Origin: Streptomyces sp. FIT100
GTDB lineage: Bacteria; Actinomycetota; Actinomycetes; Streptomycetales; Streptomycetaceae
DNA length: 64,000 nucleotides
Assembly: GCF_024584805.1 (NCBI RefSeq)
Contig: NZ_CP075715.1
Coordinates: 4,412,526 to 4,476,525 of the forward strand
Direction of reading: 5' to 3'
The notes beneath the pieces were generated by a model that did not search any database, was not told the DNA's origin, and worked only from the letters and a program-made list of their open reading frames with translations. Shown piece after piece: positions 7,413-16,137 of the stretch; the first letter of the stretch is position 1; each line of letters begins with the position of its first letter. The position numbers and the translations under genes were made by a program.

Positions 7413-8942
7413 GTGAACGCCCTGGACGCAGTGATCGTCGATGTGAACGGTCACTTCTGGACCTATCTGCTGATCCCCCTCGTCGTAGGCACGGGTCTGT
7501 ACTTCACCATCCGCTCCCGGGCCCTTCAGGTGCGGCTCTTCCCCGAGATGCTGCGAGTCCTGAAGGACAAGAGCGGGACGGCCACGGACGGCGGGAAGCA
7601 GGTGTCGTCGTTCGGTGCGTTCACGATCTCGGCCGCCGCGCGGGTCGGCACGGGCAATATCGCCGGTGTCGCCACGGCCATCACCCTCGGCGGTGCGGGC
7701 GCGGTCTTCTGGATGTGGCTGATGGCCGTCATCGGCGCCGCGTCCGCGTTCGTGGAGTCGGCGCTGGCGCAGCTGTACAAGGTCCGCAACCCGGACGGTG
7801 GCGCGTACCGGGGCGGCCCCGCGTACTACATGCAGCGCGGGCTCGGGAAGCGGTGGATGGGTGTGCTCTTCGCGGTCACCATCACCGTGACGTTCGGCTT
7901 CGTCTTCAACGCGGTGCAGTCCAACACCATCGCCGCGGTGGCCTCCGGCTCCGTCCACGGCGGTGACGCGTCCTGGTTCCCCAAGGCCGTCGGCCTCGGA
8001 CTGGTCGTCCTGCTCGGCCTGGTGATCTTCGGCGGGGTGCGGCGCATCGCCACCGTCACGCAGTGGCTCGTCCCGGTGATGGCCGTGGTCTACCTGCTGC
8101 TCGGTGCCGCGGTCGTGGCCCTCAACATCGGCGACGTACCGCGGGTCTTCGCCGACATCGTCGGCGGTGCCTTCGGCTTCCGCGAGGTCGCGGGCGGCGC
8201 GCTCGGTGCGGCGATCCAGCAGGGCATCCGGCGTGGCATGTTCTCCAACGAGGCGGGCCTCGGCTCGGCCCCCAACGCGGGTGCGACGGCGGAGGTCTCG
8301 CACCCGGTCAAGCAGGGTCTGGTCCAGTCGCTCGGCGTCTTCTTCGACACGCTGCTGGTCTGCTCGATGACCGCGTTCATCATCCTGACGACGAACCCGC
8401 AGCTGTCCGGACGGCAGGGCGCCGACCTCACCCAGACCGCGCTGACGCACACGCTCGGCGGCTGGGCGGGACACGTCCTGACGGTCGTGGTCTTCATGCT
8501 CGCCTTCAGCTCCATGATCGGGAACTACTACTACGGCGAGTCCAACATCGCGTTCATGACCGGCGGCCGGGCCGACCGGAAGTGGGTGCTCCCCGGCTAC
8601 CGGGTGCTCGTCCTCGCCGTCGTCTTCCTCGGCGCGCTCGGCTCGGTCAGCGTGGTGTGGAACCTCGCGGACGTCTTCATGGGCTTCATGGCCCTGGTCA
8701 ACATCCTCGCGATCCTGCCGCTCGGAGTGATCGCCCTCCGCCTGCTGGACGACTACCAGACACAGCGCCGCGCGGGCCTGGACCCGGTCTTCACCCGGGA
8801 CCGGATGCCGGAGCTGACGGGCGTGGAGTGCTGGGCGCCTGCGGCGCGGGCCACGGGTGCGAACACCGGCGCGTGCGCGGGTTCCGGCCCCGGCGGCACC
8901 CGGCCGGCCGAGGATGCGGCGGAGCTCGCCGCCGCCCGCTGA
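7413..8942 (+). CDS. alanine/glycine:cation symporter (AGCS family)
   Basis: A 509-aa membrane protein with about 11 hydrophobic segments. The AGCS hallmark is clear: GAFTISAAARVGTGNIAG near residue 70, then GGAYRGGPAYYMQ and FSNEAGLGSAPNAGA. Such carriers import alanine or glycine with Na+. Residues ~475-509 are a hydrophilic Ala/Gly-rich tail. The GTG start lies in ATTCGACTCCGAGGTCTTCC with only a weak ribosome site. It stands alone, with a strong terminator 29 bp after the stop. Confidence 0.9.
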   Translation: MNALDAVIVDVNGHFWTYLLIPLVVGTGLYFTIRSRALQVRLFPEMLRVLKDKSGTATDGGKQVSSFGAFTISAAARVGTGNIAGVATAITLGGAGAVFWMWLMAVIGAASAFVESALAQLYKVRNPDGGAYRGGPAYYMQRGLGKRWMGVLFAVTITVTFGFVFNAVQSNTIAAVASGSVHGGDASWFPKAVGLGLVVLLGLVIFGGVRRIATVTQWLVPVMAVVYLLLGAAVVALNIGDVPRVFADIVGGAFGFREVAGGALGAAIQQGIRRGMFSNEAGLGSAPNAGATAEVSHPVKQGLVQSLGVFFDTLLVCSMTAFIILTTNPQLSGRQGADLTQTALTHTLGGWAGHVLTVVVFMLAFSSMIGNYYYGESNIAFMTGGRADRKWVLPGYRVLVLAVVFLGALGSVSVVWNLADVFMGFMALVNILAILPLGVIALRLLDDYQTQRRAGLDPVFTRDRMPELTGVECWAPAARATGANTGACAGSGPGGTRPAEDAAELAAAR

Positions 8943-8970
8943 CCGAGTCGGCCGACGCCCGTACGGACCG

Positions 8971-9000
8971 AGGGCGGCACCCCAGCAGGGGTGCCGCCCT
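8971..9000 (+). terminator. hairpin terminator after AGCS gene
   Basis: Perfect 13-bp stem AGGGCGGCACCCC / GGGGTGCCGCCCT around an AGCA loop. There is no U-tract, as is common in high-GC actinobacteria. Confidence 0.75.
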
Positions 9001-9091
9001 CAGTGCTGCCCCTCAGGTCGGCGTCCGCGCCCTCCGGCGCCCCGCAGTGGTCCGGGGTGCTCACCCCCCCCGAATTTCTCGCGCATCGGTC

Positions 9092-9119
9092 TGAAACATT
9101 TGCCGCGGTCCATCGCGTC
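9092..9119 (+). promoter_or_regulatory. candidate ECF-type promoter of the sigma factor gene
   Basis: TGAAAC (9092-9097) and CGTC (9116-9119) are spaced 18 bp apart, 56 bp before the sigma factor start. This is the form an autoregulated ECF promoter would take, but the spacing is slightly long and the match is weak. Confidence 0.25.
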
Positions 9120-9175
9120 AGTGAGGTGTGCAGCACACCAGGGCGGCAGGCGGCAGAGGCGGGGCAAGGGTGGGG

Positions 9176-9694
9176 ATGAGACGGGACCGGACGGACGAGT
9201 TCCTGGATTTCGCGGCCGGCCGCACGGGACACCTGTACCGCTCGGCGTGCCTACTGACCAGCGGAGACACGCATCTCGCCGAGGACCTCGTGCAGGACAC
9301 GCTCGGGCGCATGTACGCCCTGTGGGGCCGGATGTCCCGGATCGACAACCCTGCGGCCTACGCCCAGACCGTCCTCGTCCGCACTTTCCTCTCGCAGCGT
9401 CGGCGGCGCTCCGCCACCGAGCGTCCCCTCGGGGAGCTGCCCGAGTCGTTCGCAGAGACCGGCGCGGGCGCGGGCGACCCGGCGCTGCGGGTGGCGCTGC
9501 TCGACGCGCTGGCCCGGCTGGCGCCGAAGGACCGTGCCGTCGTGGTGCTTCGGTACTGGGAGGACCGCAGCATCGGCGAGACGGCGGACGCGCTGAACGT
9601 GAGCTCCGCCGCCGTACGGACCCGGTCCGTGCGGGCGCTGGCGAAGCTGCGGACGCTGCTCGGCGGAAGCATCGCCGAGTTCGCCGCCCATTGA
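9176..9694 (+). CDS. ECF RNA polymerase sigma factor, SigE-like family
   Basis: A 172-aa sigma factor with region 2 (HLAEDLVQDTLGRMY, core RNAP binding and -10 melting) and region 4 (DRSIGETADALNVSSAAVRT, a helix-turn-helix for the -35). It belongs to the short actinobacterial sigma-E-like group usually paired with a membrane protein rather than a zinc anti-sigma factor; the next gene fits that pattern. ATG 9176 was chosen because AAGG (9166-9169) sits at proper distance; GTG 9170 is the alternative. Confidence 0.88.
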   Translation: MRRDRTDEFLDFAAGRTGHLYRSACLLTSGDTHLAEDLVQDTLGRMYALWGRMSRIDNPAAYAQTVLVRTFLSQRRRRSATERPLGELPESFAETGAGAGDPALRVALLDALARLAPKDRAVVVLRYWEDRSIGETADALNVSSAAVRTRSVRALAKLRTLLGGSIAEFAAH

Positions 9695-9769
9695 TCCGTA
9701 ACCGTACGTACTGACCTTTCGTACCGACCTTTTCGCTCTGCCGCGATGACCGCGGAGGGCCAGGAATGG

Positions 9770-11017
9770 GTGATTGGCATGCCTTTTGAGGATGAACTCG
9801 GCGATGCACTGCACCGCACCGGCGACAGTTTCGCGGCCGTCGACCACCAGGATCTGGTGGCCGGCGGTGTGACCCGGGGCCGCCGCAGCATGGTGCGCAG
9901 GCGGGCCGCGGCGGTGGGCGGCAGTGTGCTGGCACTCGCGGTCGTCGCGGCCGGCGGCGCGTATGGAGGCGGTCTGTTCGGCAGCGAGGGTGCCGGGGCC
10001 GACGTGGCCGCGTCGCCGGTGACGGTGGATGAGCGGGTGCCGCCGGTGGGCGACGGTACCTCCCAGGACATCATCAAGACCCTCAGGTGGCTGCTGCCCC
10101 CGGGGGAGCTGACCGGGACGACGGCGCGCGGCATCGACGACGAACCGGGGCCGATGGTGTCCGGGGTGTTCGACGACGGGAAGGGGAAGGCGGCGGTCGG
10201 CGTCAGCTTCTTCCGCGTCATGCCGGGGAACAACGGCTTCAGCGAGTGCCCGGACAGGGCCCACGTCCCGTACGACGCCTGCACGGCCGAGACGTTGGCC
10301 GACGGTTCACGGCTCGTGGTCCTTCAGGGGTACGAGTACCCCGACAAGCGGGAGGAGACCAAGGACTGGCGGGCGACGCTGCTCACCAAGGACGGGCTGG
10401 TCGTCGACGTGAGCGAGTCCAACGCACCCGCGGAGAAGGGCGCCGAGGTCTCCCGCACCGACCCGCCGCTCACTCCCGCCCAGTTGAAGAAGCTGGTGAC
10501 GGCCGCGCAGTGGAAGCCCGTACTCGCCGGGCTGGCGCGGCAGAGCCAGGGCGAGGGTGAGGGGGCGGCAGCTCCAGGCAACGCGGGGATCGACGGCGCG
10601 GCCGTGCGCACCACGCTCGTCTCGCTGCTGCCCGACGGGCTGGAGGTCACCGACGAGGGCGTCCAACAGAGCGAGTACGCGTACGTCGTCGCGGACGACG
10701 GCAAGGGCGGGAGCCTGGTGGAGATCAACGTCCAGCGGGACATGAGGGACGTCGAGGCGGAGCTGTTCCCCGCGGGTACGTTCACCACGCTGCCCGACGG
10801 GACCAAGGTCCGGTCCGTGGAGCAGCCCGCCGAGAAGGGCGGCGAAGGGGTCGTCGAGTGGTCGGTGGACACCATTCGGCCCGACGGCAGAAGGGTCGTG
10901 CTCTCGGCCTACAACGCCGCGGCGCATCACCAGGCCGCCACCCGTGATGACCCCGCGCTGACCATGGACCAGCTGAAGTCCATCGCCACCAGTGAGAAGT
11001 GGACCGAGCTCGGATAG
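9770..11017 (+). CDS. membrane-anchored protein paired with ECF sigma factor
   Basis: A protein of about 415 aa. A ~40-residue cytoplasmic N terminus (PFEDELGDALHRTGDSF) precedes an Arg-rich stop (RRRAAAVGG), one transmembrane helix (LALAVVAAGGAYGGGLFG) and a large extracytoplasmic part holding two similar halves, each ending in LTPAQLKK...W or LTMDQLKS...W. This layout accompanies SigE-like ECF genes in Streptomyces and may restrain or sense for the sigma factor, but no zinc anti-sigma motif (HxxxCxxC) is present. Start is uncertain: GTG 9770 has AGGA close by; ATG 9746 and ATG 9779 are in the same frame. Confidence 0.7.
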   Translation: MIGMPFEDELGDALHRTGDSFAAVDHQDLVAGGVTRGRRSMVRRRAAAVGGSVLALAVVAAGGAYGGGLFGSEGAGADVAASPVTVDERVPPVGDGTSQDIIKTLRWLLPPGELTGTTARGIDDEPGPMVSGVFDDGKGKAAVGVSFFRVMPGNNGFSECPDRAHVPYDACTAETLADGSRLVVLQGYEYPDKREETKDWRATLLTKDGLVVDVSESNAPAEKGAEVSRTDPPLTPAQLKKLVTAAQWKPVLAGLARQSQGEGEGAAAPGNAGIDGAAVRTTLVSLLPDGLEVTDEGVQQSEYAYVVADDGKGGSLVEINVQRDMRDVEAELFPAGTFTTLPDGTKVRSVEQPAEKGGEGVVEWSVDTIRPDGRRVVLSAYNAAAHHQAATRDDPALTMDQLKSIATSEKWTELG

Positions 11018-11077
11018 GCCCGTCGGGCTCGGGACCTGACCGCTAGGGCCCGTCCCGGCCCGGTCGGGCCCGTCCGG

Positions 11078-12769
11078 TCACTTCGCGTCCGAGTACCGCT
11101 CCACCACCGCCGTCGTGAACGGGAACCTGACCGGCGTCTCTCCGAACGCGATCCGCCCGGCCAGGTCCCCGGCCGCGCGGATCGCTTCGGCGACCGCCTC
11201 CGCCTCCTCGGCCGGGCAGTGCACGATCACCTCGTCGTGCTGGAAGAAGACCAGCTCCGCGCGCATGTCCGCGGTGGCCCTGCGCAGCGCGGCGAGCATC
11301 AGCAGCGCCCAGTCCGCCGCGCTGCCCTGCACCACGAAGTTCCGGGTGAAGCGGCCGCGGGCCCGTGCGTTCGTCGAGGCGTATCCGGGCACGAACTCGC
11401 CCGGGGCGGCGGTGTCCTCTGCGGTCTCCTGGGGGAGACCCGCCTCCTCCCCGTCGTCCTCGCCCGCGCCGGCGGCCCGGGGGCTCGTCCGGCCCAGCCA
11501 GGTGCGGACGAGCCGGCCCTCCTCGCCCGCGCGGGCCGCGTCGTCCACGTACGCCACGGCCAGCGGGAAGCGGCGGCGCAGCGCGGCGAGGTTCTTCAGG
11601 CCGTCGCCGCTGGTCTGGCCGTAGATCGCGCCGAGCAGGGCGACCTTGGCGTGGTCGCGGTCGCCCGAGAACGCGCGGTCGGACAGCCGGGTGTACAGAT
11701 CGTCCGGATGGCCCGCGACCTCCATCAGGCCGGGGTCGCGGGAGATCGCGGCGAGCACCCGCGGCTCCATCTGGTCGGCGTCGGCCACGACGAGCCGCCA
11801 GCCGTCGTCGGCGACGACCGCGCGCCGGATCACCTTGGGGATCTGCAGGGCCCCGCCGCCGTTGGTCGTCCACCGTCCGGTGACCGTGCCGCCCGGCAGG
11901 TACTCCGGCCGGAAGCGGCCGTCCCTGACCCAGTCCTGGAGCCAGCTCCAGCCGTGGGCGGTCCAGATCCGGTACAGCTTCTTGTACGCGATCAGGGGCG
12001 CCACGGCCGGATGGTCGATCTCCTCCAGCTCCCAGCGCCGTGTGGACCGCACCTTGACACCGGCCTGCGTGAACGCCTTCACCACGTCCGCGGGCAGGTC
12101 CGGGCGTACGCGCCGGCCGAACGCCGCCGACACCTCGTCCACGAGCTCGGCGAGGCGGCGCGGCTCGCCCCCGCCCGCGTACCGCTCGCCCAGCAGCTCG
12201 TGCAGCAGCTCCCGGTGGACGTCAGCCCGCCACGGCAGCCCCGACCGGTTCATCTCCGCGGCCACCAGCATGCCCGCCGACTCGGCCGCCGTCAGCAGCC
12301 GCATCCGCCCGGGGTGCTCGGCGGCCTCGTGTCTTCGCTGCTGCTCCGCGTAGACCTTCAGCAGACCCGCGAAGGGGACGGCCATCGGCTGGGGCTCGAA
12401 CAGCGGGGACTGCGAGCCGGGGTCGGCCGCCCGCTGCGGGGGATCGGGCGGCACGGGCGCGTGGCGCAGCCGCGCCCAGGCCGCGGCCGCGGAGCGGGGC
12501 TCGCCGAGCCGCCCCTCGTGCCCGAGCAGCAGCAGCTCGGCGTCCTCGATGTCGTAGCACCGCTCGACCCGCACCCCGGCGGCCAGCAGCCGTGGATAGA
12601 TCTCGGCGGTGGACCGCCACACCCACCGCCCGACCTCGGGCCGGGACCGCACGGCTGCGACGAGATCGGCCTCGCGGCGCACCTCTCCCGCGGGCAGCCC
12701 GTCCGGGCCGAGGGGGACGAGCAGCGCCCCGTCGCCCTCGGCCGGGGCGAGAGCCCACCGGTCGGTCAT
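11078..12769 (-). CDS. family A DNA polymerase (bifunctional 3'-5' exonuclease/polymerase type)
   Basis: A 563-aa PolI-like protein without a 5' nuclease domain. Polymerase motif A appears as ADADQMEPRVLAA (PolI has DYSQIELR), motif B as DHAKVALLGAIYGQT, and motif C as FFQHDEVIVHCP, so the two catalytic Asp residues are present. The N-terminal third has the size of the 3'-5' exonuclease domain, but the usual DxE motif is not evident, so proofreading may be lost. The protein carries a hydrophilic, acidic insert (about residues 445-475, GAGEDDGEEAG) between motifs B and C. The family is common in actinobacteria beside true PolI and is presumed to act in repair. Confidence 0.82.
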   Translation of the reverse strand: MTDRWALAPAEGDGALLVPLGPDGLPAGEVRREADLVAAVRSRPEVGRWVWRSTAEIYPRLLAAGVRVERCYDIEDAELLLLGHEGRLGEPRSAAAAWARLRHAPVPPDPPQRAADPGSQSPLFEPQPMAVPFAGLLKVYAEQQRRHEAAEHPGRMRLLTAAESAGMLVAAEMNRSGLPWRADVHRELLHELLGERYAGGGEPRRLAELVDEVSAAFGRRVRPDLPADVVKAFTQAGVKVRSTRRWELEEIDHPAVAPLIAYKKLYRIWTAHGWSWLQDWVRDGRFRPEYLPGGTVTGRWTTNGGGALQIPKVIRRAVVADDGWRLVVADADQMEPRVLAAISRDPGLMEVAGHPDDLYTRLSDRAFSGDRDHAKVALLGAIYGQTSGDGLKNLAALRRRFPLAVAYVDDAARAGEEGRLVRTWLGRTSPRAAGAGEDDGEEAGLPQETAEDTAAPGEFVPGYASTNARARGRFTRNFVVQGSAADWALLMLAALRRATADMRAELVFFQHDEVIVHCPAEEAEAVAEAIRAAGDLAGRIAFGETPVRFPFTTAVVERYSDAK

Positions 12770-12868
12770 GGCTGCGAGTCTGGCACCCACCACTGACAAC
12801 GCCCTGCGTGTCGCCCCTGGCGGGCGCGGGCCCGTGCCCGAACGCGGGGCCCGCGCCCGGCGCCCCGC

Positions 12869-12945
12869 CCTCGGCATCCGCCCCGCGTGCCGCCCTCGGC
12901 GTCCGCCCCGCGTGCCGCGCCCGGCGTCCGCCCCGCCCGCCGCAC
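12869..12945. repeat. 25-bp imperfect tandem repeat, three copies
   Basis: Units beginning at 12871, 12896 and 12921 share the core CGGCGTCCGCCCCGCGTGCC with a few changes. They fill the 191-bp gap between the divergent 5' end of the DNA polymerase gene and the 3' end of the acetyltransferase gene. Confidence 0.7.
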
Positions 12946-12960
12946 CCGCCAGGGCCCCGA

Positions 12961-13518
12961 TCACGACAGCGTGCGGACCACCCGGGCCGGGTTCCCCACT
13001 GCCAGCACGCCTGCCGGCAGGTCCTTCGTCACCACCGCACCCGCCCCCACCACCGTGTTCTCGCCGATCGTGACGCCGGGGCAGACGATGACCCCGCCGC
13101 CCAGCCAGACGTTGTCGCCGATCGTGATGGGCACGCCCTTCTCCCAGCCCTCGCGCCGCCGCGCCGCGTCCAGTTCGTGGGTGGCGGTGAGCAGTTGGAC
13201 GTTGGGTCCGAGCTGGCAGTGCGCGCCGATCGTGATCGGTGCGACGTCGAGGAAGACCGCGCCGAAGTTGACGAACGTGCCCTCGCCGATCCGGATGTAG
13301 CGGCCGAAGTCGCACTGGAACGGCGGCCTGATGCGGACGTCGGGCCCGACGGAGCCGAGGAGTTCGGCGAGGATCCCGGCCCGGTCGGCGGCCGCGGCGC
13401 CGCCGTCCGCGTTGTACGCCGCGCAGAGCGCGAAGCGGCGCTCGGTGTCGGCGGCGAGTTCGGGGTCGTCGGGCAGGTACCAGTCTCCGGCCAGCATGCG
13501 CCGCTTGTTGTCGCCCAT
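12961..13518 (-). CDS. sugar O-acetyltransferase (maltose acetyltransferase/NodL type)
   Basis: A 185-aa left-handed parallel beta-helix (hexapeptide repeat) acyltransferase. The N-terminal Mac domain (RRMLAGDWYLPDDPEL) and the repeats FGRYIRIGEGTFVNFGAVFLD and IGDNVWLGGGVIVCPGVTIG are typical; His in TATHELD is the catalytic base position. It uses acetyl-CoA to O-acetylate a sugar in the cytoplasm. ATG 13518 (MGDNKRRM) was chosen over a start three codons upstream. Divergent from the DUF2786 gene with 44 bp between starts. Confidence 0.88.
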   Translation of the reverse strand: MGDNKRRMLAGDWYLPDDPELAADTERRFALCAAYNADGGAAAADRAGILAELLGSVGPDVRIRPPFQCDFGRYIRIGEGTFVNFGAVFLDVAPITIGAHCQLGPNVQLLTATHELDAARRREGWEKGVPITIGDNVWLGGGVIVCPGVTIGENTVVGAGAVVTKDLPAGVLAVGNPARVVRTLS

Positions 13519-13562
13519 GGCCCACACCGTACGGCCGGAGCCGTCGCGTAGGCTCCACCGTC

Positions 13563-14705
13563 GTGGATGTGGTGGAGCGGGCGCTCGGCGGCGCGCTGTA
13601 CGCCGATGACGACGACGCGCTCGACACCGGCGCGTCCCTGCTGGCCGCCGAACCGGCCGCGGACGCGGAGCTGACGCGGCGCGGTGAGGGGTTCGTGCGC
13701 CGCGCCTGGGAGCGGGGCTGGCAGCCCGCCGACGTCGTACGCATGGTCGGGCGCGACCTCGACGAGACGCACGTACGGCTGGCGGCCGGGCTCATCGCGA
13801 GCGAGACGCGGCGGTACGGGAATGATCTTCCACCGCGGTGGCGGGCGCAGCTCGACGAGCTGCCCGAGCCGTACGAGAAGGGGGCCACGGACCGGTTCTC
13901 GTACGCGACGGCCGTGCTGGAGCTGTACCGGCTGCTCGTACGGCTGCCGGCGATCGAGCCGGTGGGTCCGGTGCCGGGTACGCCCCTCCATGTGCCGGCC
14001 GCGCCGGGGGAGGAGCCGCGGATGCTGGCCAGGATCCGTGCGCTGCTCGCCAAGGCCGAGGCGACCGGCTACCCGGAGGAGGCGGAGGCGCTCAGCGCGA
14101 AGGCACAGGAGCTGATGGCGCGTCACAGCGTGGACGAGGCGCTGCTTGCGGCGCGCACGCACCGCGCGGACGCCCCCGGCGCGTGCCGTGTGGGCGTGGA
14201 CGCGCCGTACGAGACGGCCAAGGCGATCCTCCTCGACGCCGTCGCGTCGGCGAACCGCTGCCGCGCGGTCTGGAACAGCGCGCTGGGCTTCTCCACGGTG
14301 GTCGGTTTCGAGTCCGACCTGGAGGCGGTCGAGTTGCTCCACACCTCCCTGCTGGTGCAGTGCACCGCGGCGATGACACGCGCCGAGGCGGCGCAGCGTG
14401 CCGGCGGCCGCAAGCGGACCAAGACCTTCCGGCAGTCCTTCTTCCTGGCCTACGCCGACCGCATCGGCGCCCGGCTGGCCGAGGCCGCGTCGCAGGCCGC
14501 GCAGGAGGCGGGTTCCGGGGACCTCCTCCCGGTGCTCGCCGCCCGGGACGTCGCCGTGACGGCGCACGCCGACCGCCTCTTCCCGGAGACCGTGAAGGCC
14601 AGGGTCCGCGGCGCCACCGACGCGGAGGGCTGGCGCCACGGGCGGACGGCCGCCGACACGGCTCGCATGCCCCCGCGCGAGGGGCGCGGCGAACTGCCCG
14701 GGTAA
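13563..14705 (+). CDS. DUF2786 domain protein
   Basis: A 380-aa protein whose residues ~153-195 (MLARIRALLAKAEATGYPEE, then EALSAKAQELMARH) match DUF2786. The following ~170 residues form the C-terminal region usually found with it (YETAKAILLDAVASANRCR; FRQSFFLAYADRIGARL). The N-terminal 150 residues are helical with no recognised domain. The molecular role of the family is unknown; the C-terminal part looks like a small alpha/beta fold sometimes seen in phage and actinobacterial proteins. GTG start directly after CTCCACCGTC. Confidence 0.75.
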   Translation: MDVVERALGGALYADDDDALDTGASLLAAEPAADAELTRRGEGFVRRAWERGWQPADVVRMVGRDLDETHVRLAAGLIASETRRYGNDLPPRWRAQLDELPEPYEKGATDRFSYATAVLELYRLLVRLPAIEPVGPVPGTPLHVPAAPGEEPRMLARIRALLAKAEATGYPEEAEALSAKAQELMARHSVDEALLAARTHRADAPGACRVGVDAPYETAKAILLDAVASANRCRAVWNSALGFSTVVGFESDLEAVELLHTSLLVQCTAAMTRAEAAQRAGGRKRTKTFRQSFFLAYADRIGARLAEAASQAAQEAGSGDLLPVLAARDVAVTAHADRLFPETVKARVRGATDAEGWRHGRTAADTARMPPREGRGELPG

Positions 14706-14738
14706 GCCCTCGCGGTGGCCCCCGGGCAGGCCCGGCGT

Positions 14739-15284
14739 TCAGGAACTCGTCGGCCCGGTGGTCGGCGCCTGTGTCGGCACGTCCAACGTGAACCCGCCCG
14801 GCTCCGTCTTCGTCAGGGTGTCCTTCGGGCCCGTGGACCAGGAGACGACGACCTTGGTGCCGTTGTTGGAGTCGACCGTCCCCGAGGTGCGCTCGGTGTC
14901 GCCGTCCGCGCACTTCAGGGCGAGCGTCACCGCCCCGGCCCGCTGCACCGTGCCGTTGCAGACATGCTGGCCGGCGACGAGCGTGGCCTGGCCGTCCTTG
15001 ACGGAGAGGGCGATGACCTTGCTGTCGCTCAGCCCTGCCCACGTGCCTTCGAGGCCACCGCCACTGGGGTCACCGGAGCCGGAGCCGGAGCCGGAGCCCG
15101 CGCCATCTGAGCCCGATCCGCTTGGCGTCGGCGTCGGCGTCGCCGTCGCGCCACTTCGCTCCCGGCCTTTGCCCTGGTCCGCGGTGTCGTCGCCGCTGCC
15201 GCTGCTGCAGCCGGTCAGTGCGAGGGCCGAGGCGAGACCCGCCGCGGCGACAACACCGGTTCGTACGCGTACGCGCTCGTGCAC
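14739..15284 (-). CDS. secreted lipoprotein, unknown function
   Basis: A 181-aa precursor with basic n-region, hydrophobic core and lipobox LALTGC, giving a lipidated Cys about residue 25. A Ser/Gly/Pro/Thr-rich linker with TATPTPTPSGSGS and GSGSGSGSG leads to a ~95-residue domain starting GTWAGLSDSKVIAL with two Cys residues that may pair (HVCNG and LKCADG). The GTG start is preceded by GGAGACGGGATC. Probably anchored to the outer face of the membrane; no enzymatic motif seen. Confidence 0.8.
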   Translation of the reverse strand: MHERVRVRTGVVAAAGLASALALTGCSSGSGDDTADQGKGRERSGATATPTPTPSGSGSDGAGSGSGSGSGDPSGGGLEGTWAGLSDSKVIALSVKDGQATLVAGQHVCNGTVQRAGAVTLALKCADGDTERTSGTVDSNNGTKVVVSWSTGPKDTLTKTEPGGFTLDVPTQAPTTGPTSS

Positions 15285-15359
15285 GATCCCGTCTCCCTGG
15301 TCGTCGGCAAGACCGCGCCAAGTTACCAGCCCGTCAGTTTCGTCACCCTCCCTCGACAC

Positions 15360-15375
15360 GTAGGAATCTCCCTAC
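15360..15375. promoter_or_regulatory. ArsR-type operator, copy 1
   Basis: GTAGG-AATCTC-CCTAC is a perfect 5-bp dyad with 6-bp spacer, repeated 25 bp downstream, ahead of the VOC/ArsR/AHSA1 operon. The autoregulating ArsR protein encoded in the operon is the likely binder. Confidence 0.6.
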
Positions 15376-15384
15376 ATTTGACGC

Positions 15385-15400
15385 GTAGGAAAATGCCTAC
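15385..15400. promoter_or_regulatory. ArsR-type operator, copy 2
   Basis: GTAGG-AAAATG-CCTAC repeats the first dyad at 25-bp spacing and ends 14 bp before the VOC start codon. Binding here would block initiation. Confidence 0.6.
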
Positions 15401-15414
15401 CTATTGTGGTGCGC

Positions 15415-15789
15415 ATGAACATCACTCACGCCTCGTTCGTCACGCTGCCCGTCTCCGACCAGGACCGTGCGCTCGCCTTCTACACCGAAGTCCTCGGCTT
15501 CGAGGTCACCGCCGACCTCCAGGTGCCCCCGGGGCGCTGGCTCCAGGTCGCGCCCAAGGGGGCCCAGACCGTCTTCACGCTCTCCGGGCCCGGCATGGGC
15601 GGCTTCACGCCCGGATCGACGCGGGGGATCATGTTGGTCACGACCGATGTCGACGCCGACTGTGCGAAGCTCACGGCTGCCGGGGTCGAGGTGGACGGGC
15701 CCAACGATGTCCCCTGGGGGCGGATGGCCGGTTTCACCGACCCCGACGGCAACGGTCTGATGCTGCTGACGGAGAAGGAAGGCATGTAA
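15415..15789 (+). CDS. VOC (glyoxalase/bleomycin resistance) family protein
   Basis: A 124-aa protein made of two beta-alpha-beta-beta-beta units: ITHASFVTLPVSDQDRALAF at the start and WGRMAGFTDPDGNGLMLL at the end. Family members are metal-dependent lyases, dioxygenases or drug-binding proteins; the usual metal-binding His/Glu pattern is only partly present, so substrate is unknown. First gene of a three-gene operon with an ArsR repressor and an AHSA1 protein, a set found widely as a stress or xenobiotic-responsive module. ATG 15415 was preferred to GTG 15406. Confidence 0.85.
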   Translation: MNITHASFVTLPVSDQDRALAFYTEVLGFEVTADLQVPPGRWLQVAPKGAQTVFTLSGPGMGGFTPGSTRGIMLVTTDVDADCAKLTAAGVEVDGPNDVPWGRMAGFTDPDGNGLMLLTEKEGM

Positions 15790-15795
15790 GCCCCC

Positions 15796-16137
15796 ATGGT
15801 TGCCATCGGTGAACGCGAGGACCGGCTCTTCGCCGCGCTCGCGAACACCACCCGCCGTGAAGTGCTCCGGCTGCTGCGCGAGGACGGTCCCCAGCCCGTC
15901 CAGGCCATCGCCGACCACTTCGCCATGCGCCGGCCGAGCCTCTCGGAGCACCTCAAGGTGCTGCGGGAGGCCGGTCTCGTGTCCGAGGAGCGGTCGGGCA
16001 GGCAGCGCATCTACCGTCTCGAAGCGGCCCCGCTCGCCGACGTGCAGGACTGGCTCCACCCGTACGAGCGGTTCTGGCGCGACCGGCTCTCGGACCTCGG
16101 CGCGCTCCTGGACCGTATGCCCGACGATGAGTCATGA
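15796..16137 (+). CDS. ArsR-family transcriptional repressor
   Basis: A 113-aa winged-helix protein. RLFAALANTTRREVLRLLRE is the family's helix 1-2 region, and RRPSLSEHLKVLREAGLV the recognition helix; GRQRIYRLE is the wing. No Cys cluster for metal sensing is present, so it likely belongs to the non-metal ArsR subgroup that accompanies AHSA1 genes. It lies 6 bp after the VOC gene and overlaps the next start (ATGA). The paired dyads at 15360 and 15385 are its probable sites. Confidence 0.9.
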   Translation: MVAIGEREDRLFAALANTTRREVLRLLREDGPQPVQAIADHFAMRRPSLSEHLKVLREAGLVSEERSGRQRIYRLEAAPLADVQDWLHPYERFWRDRLSDLGALLDRMPDDES

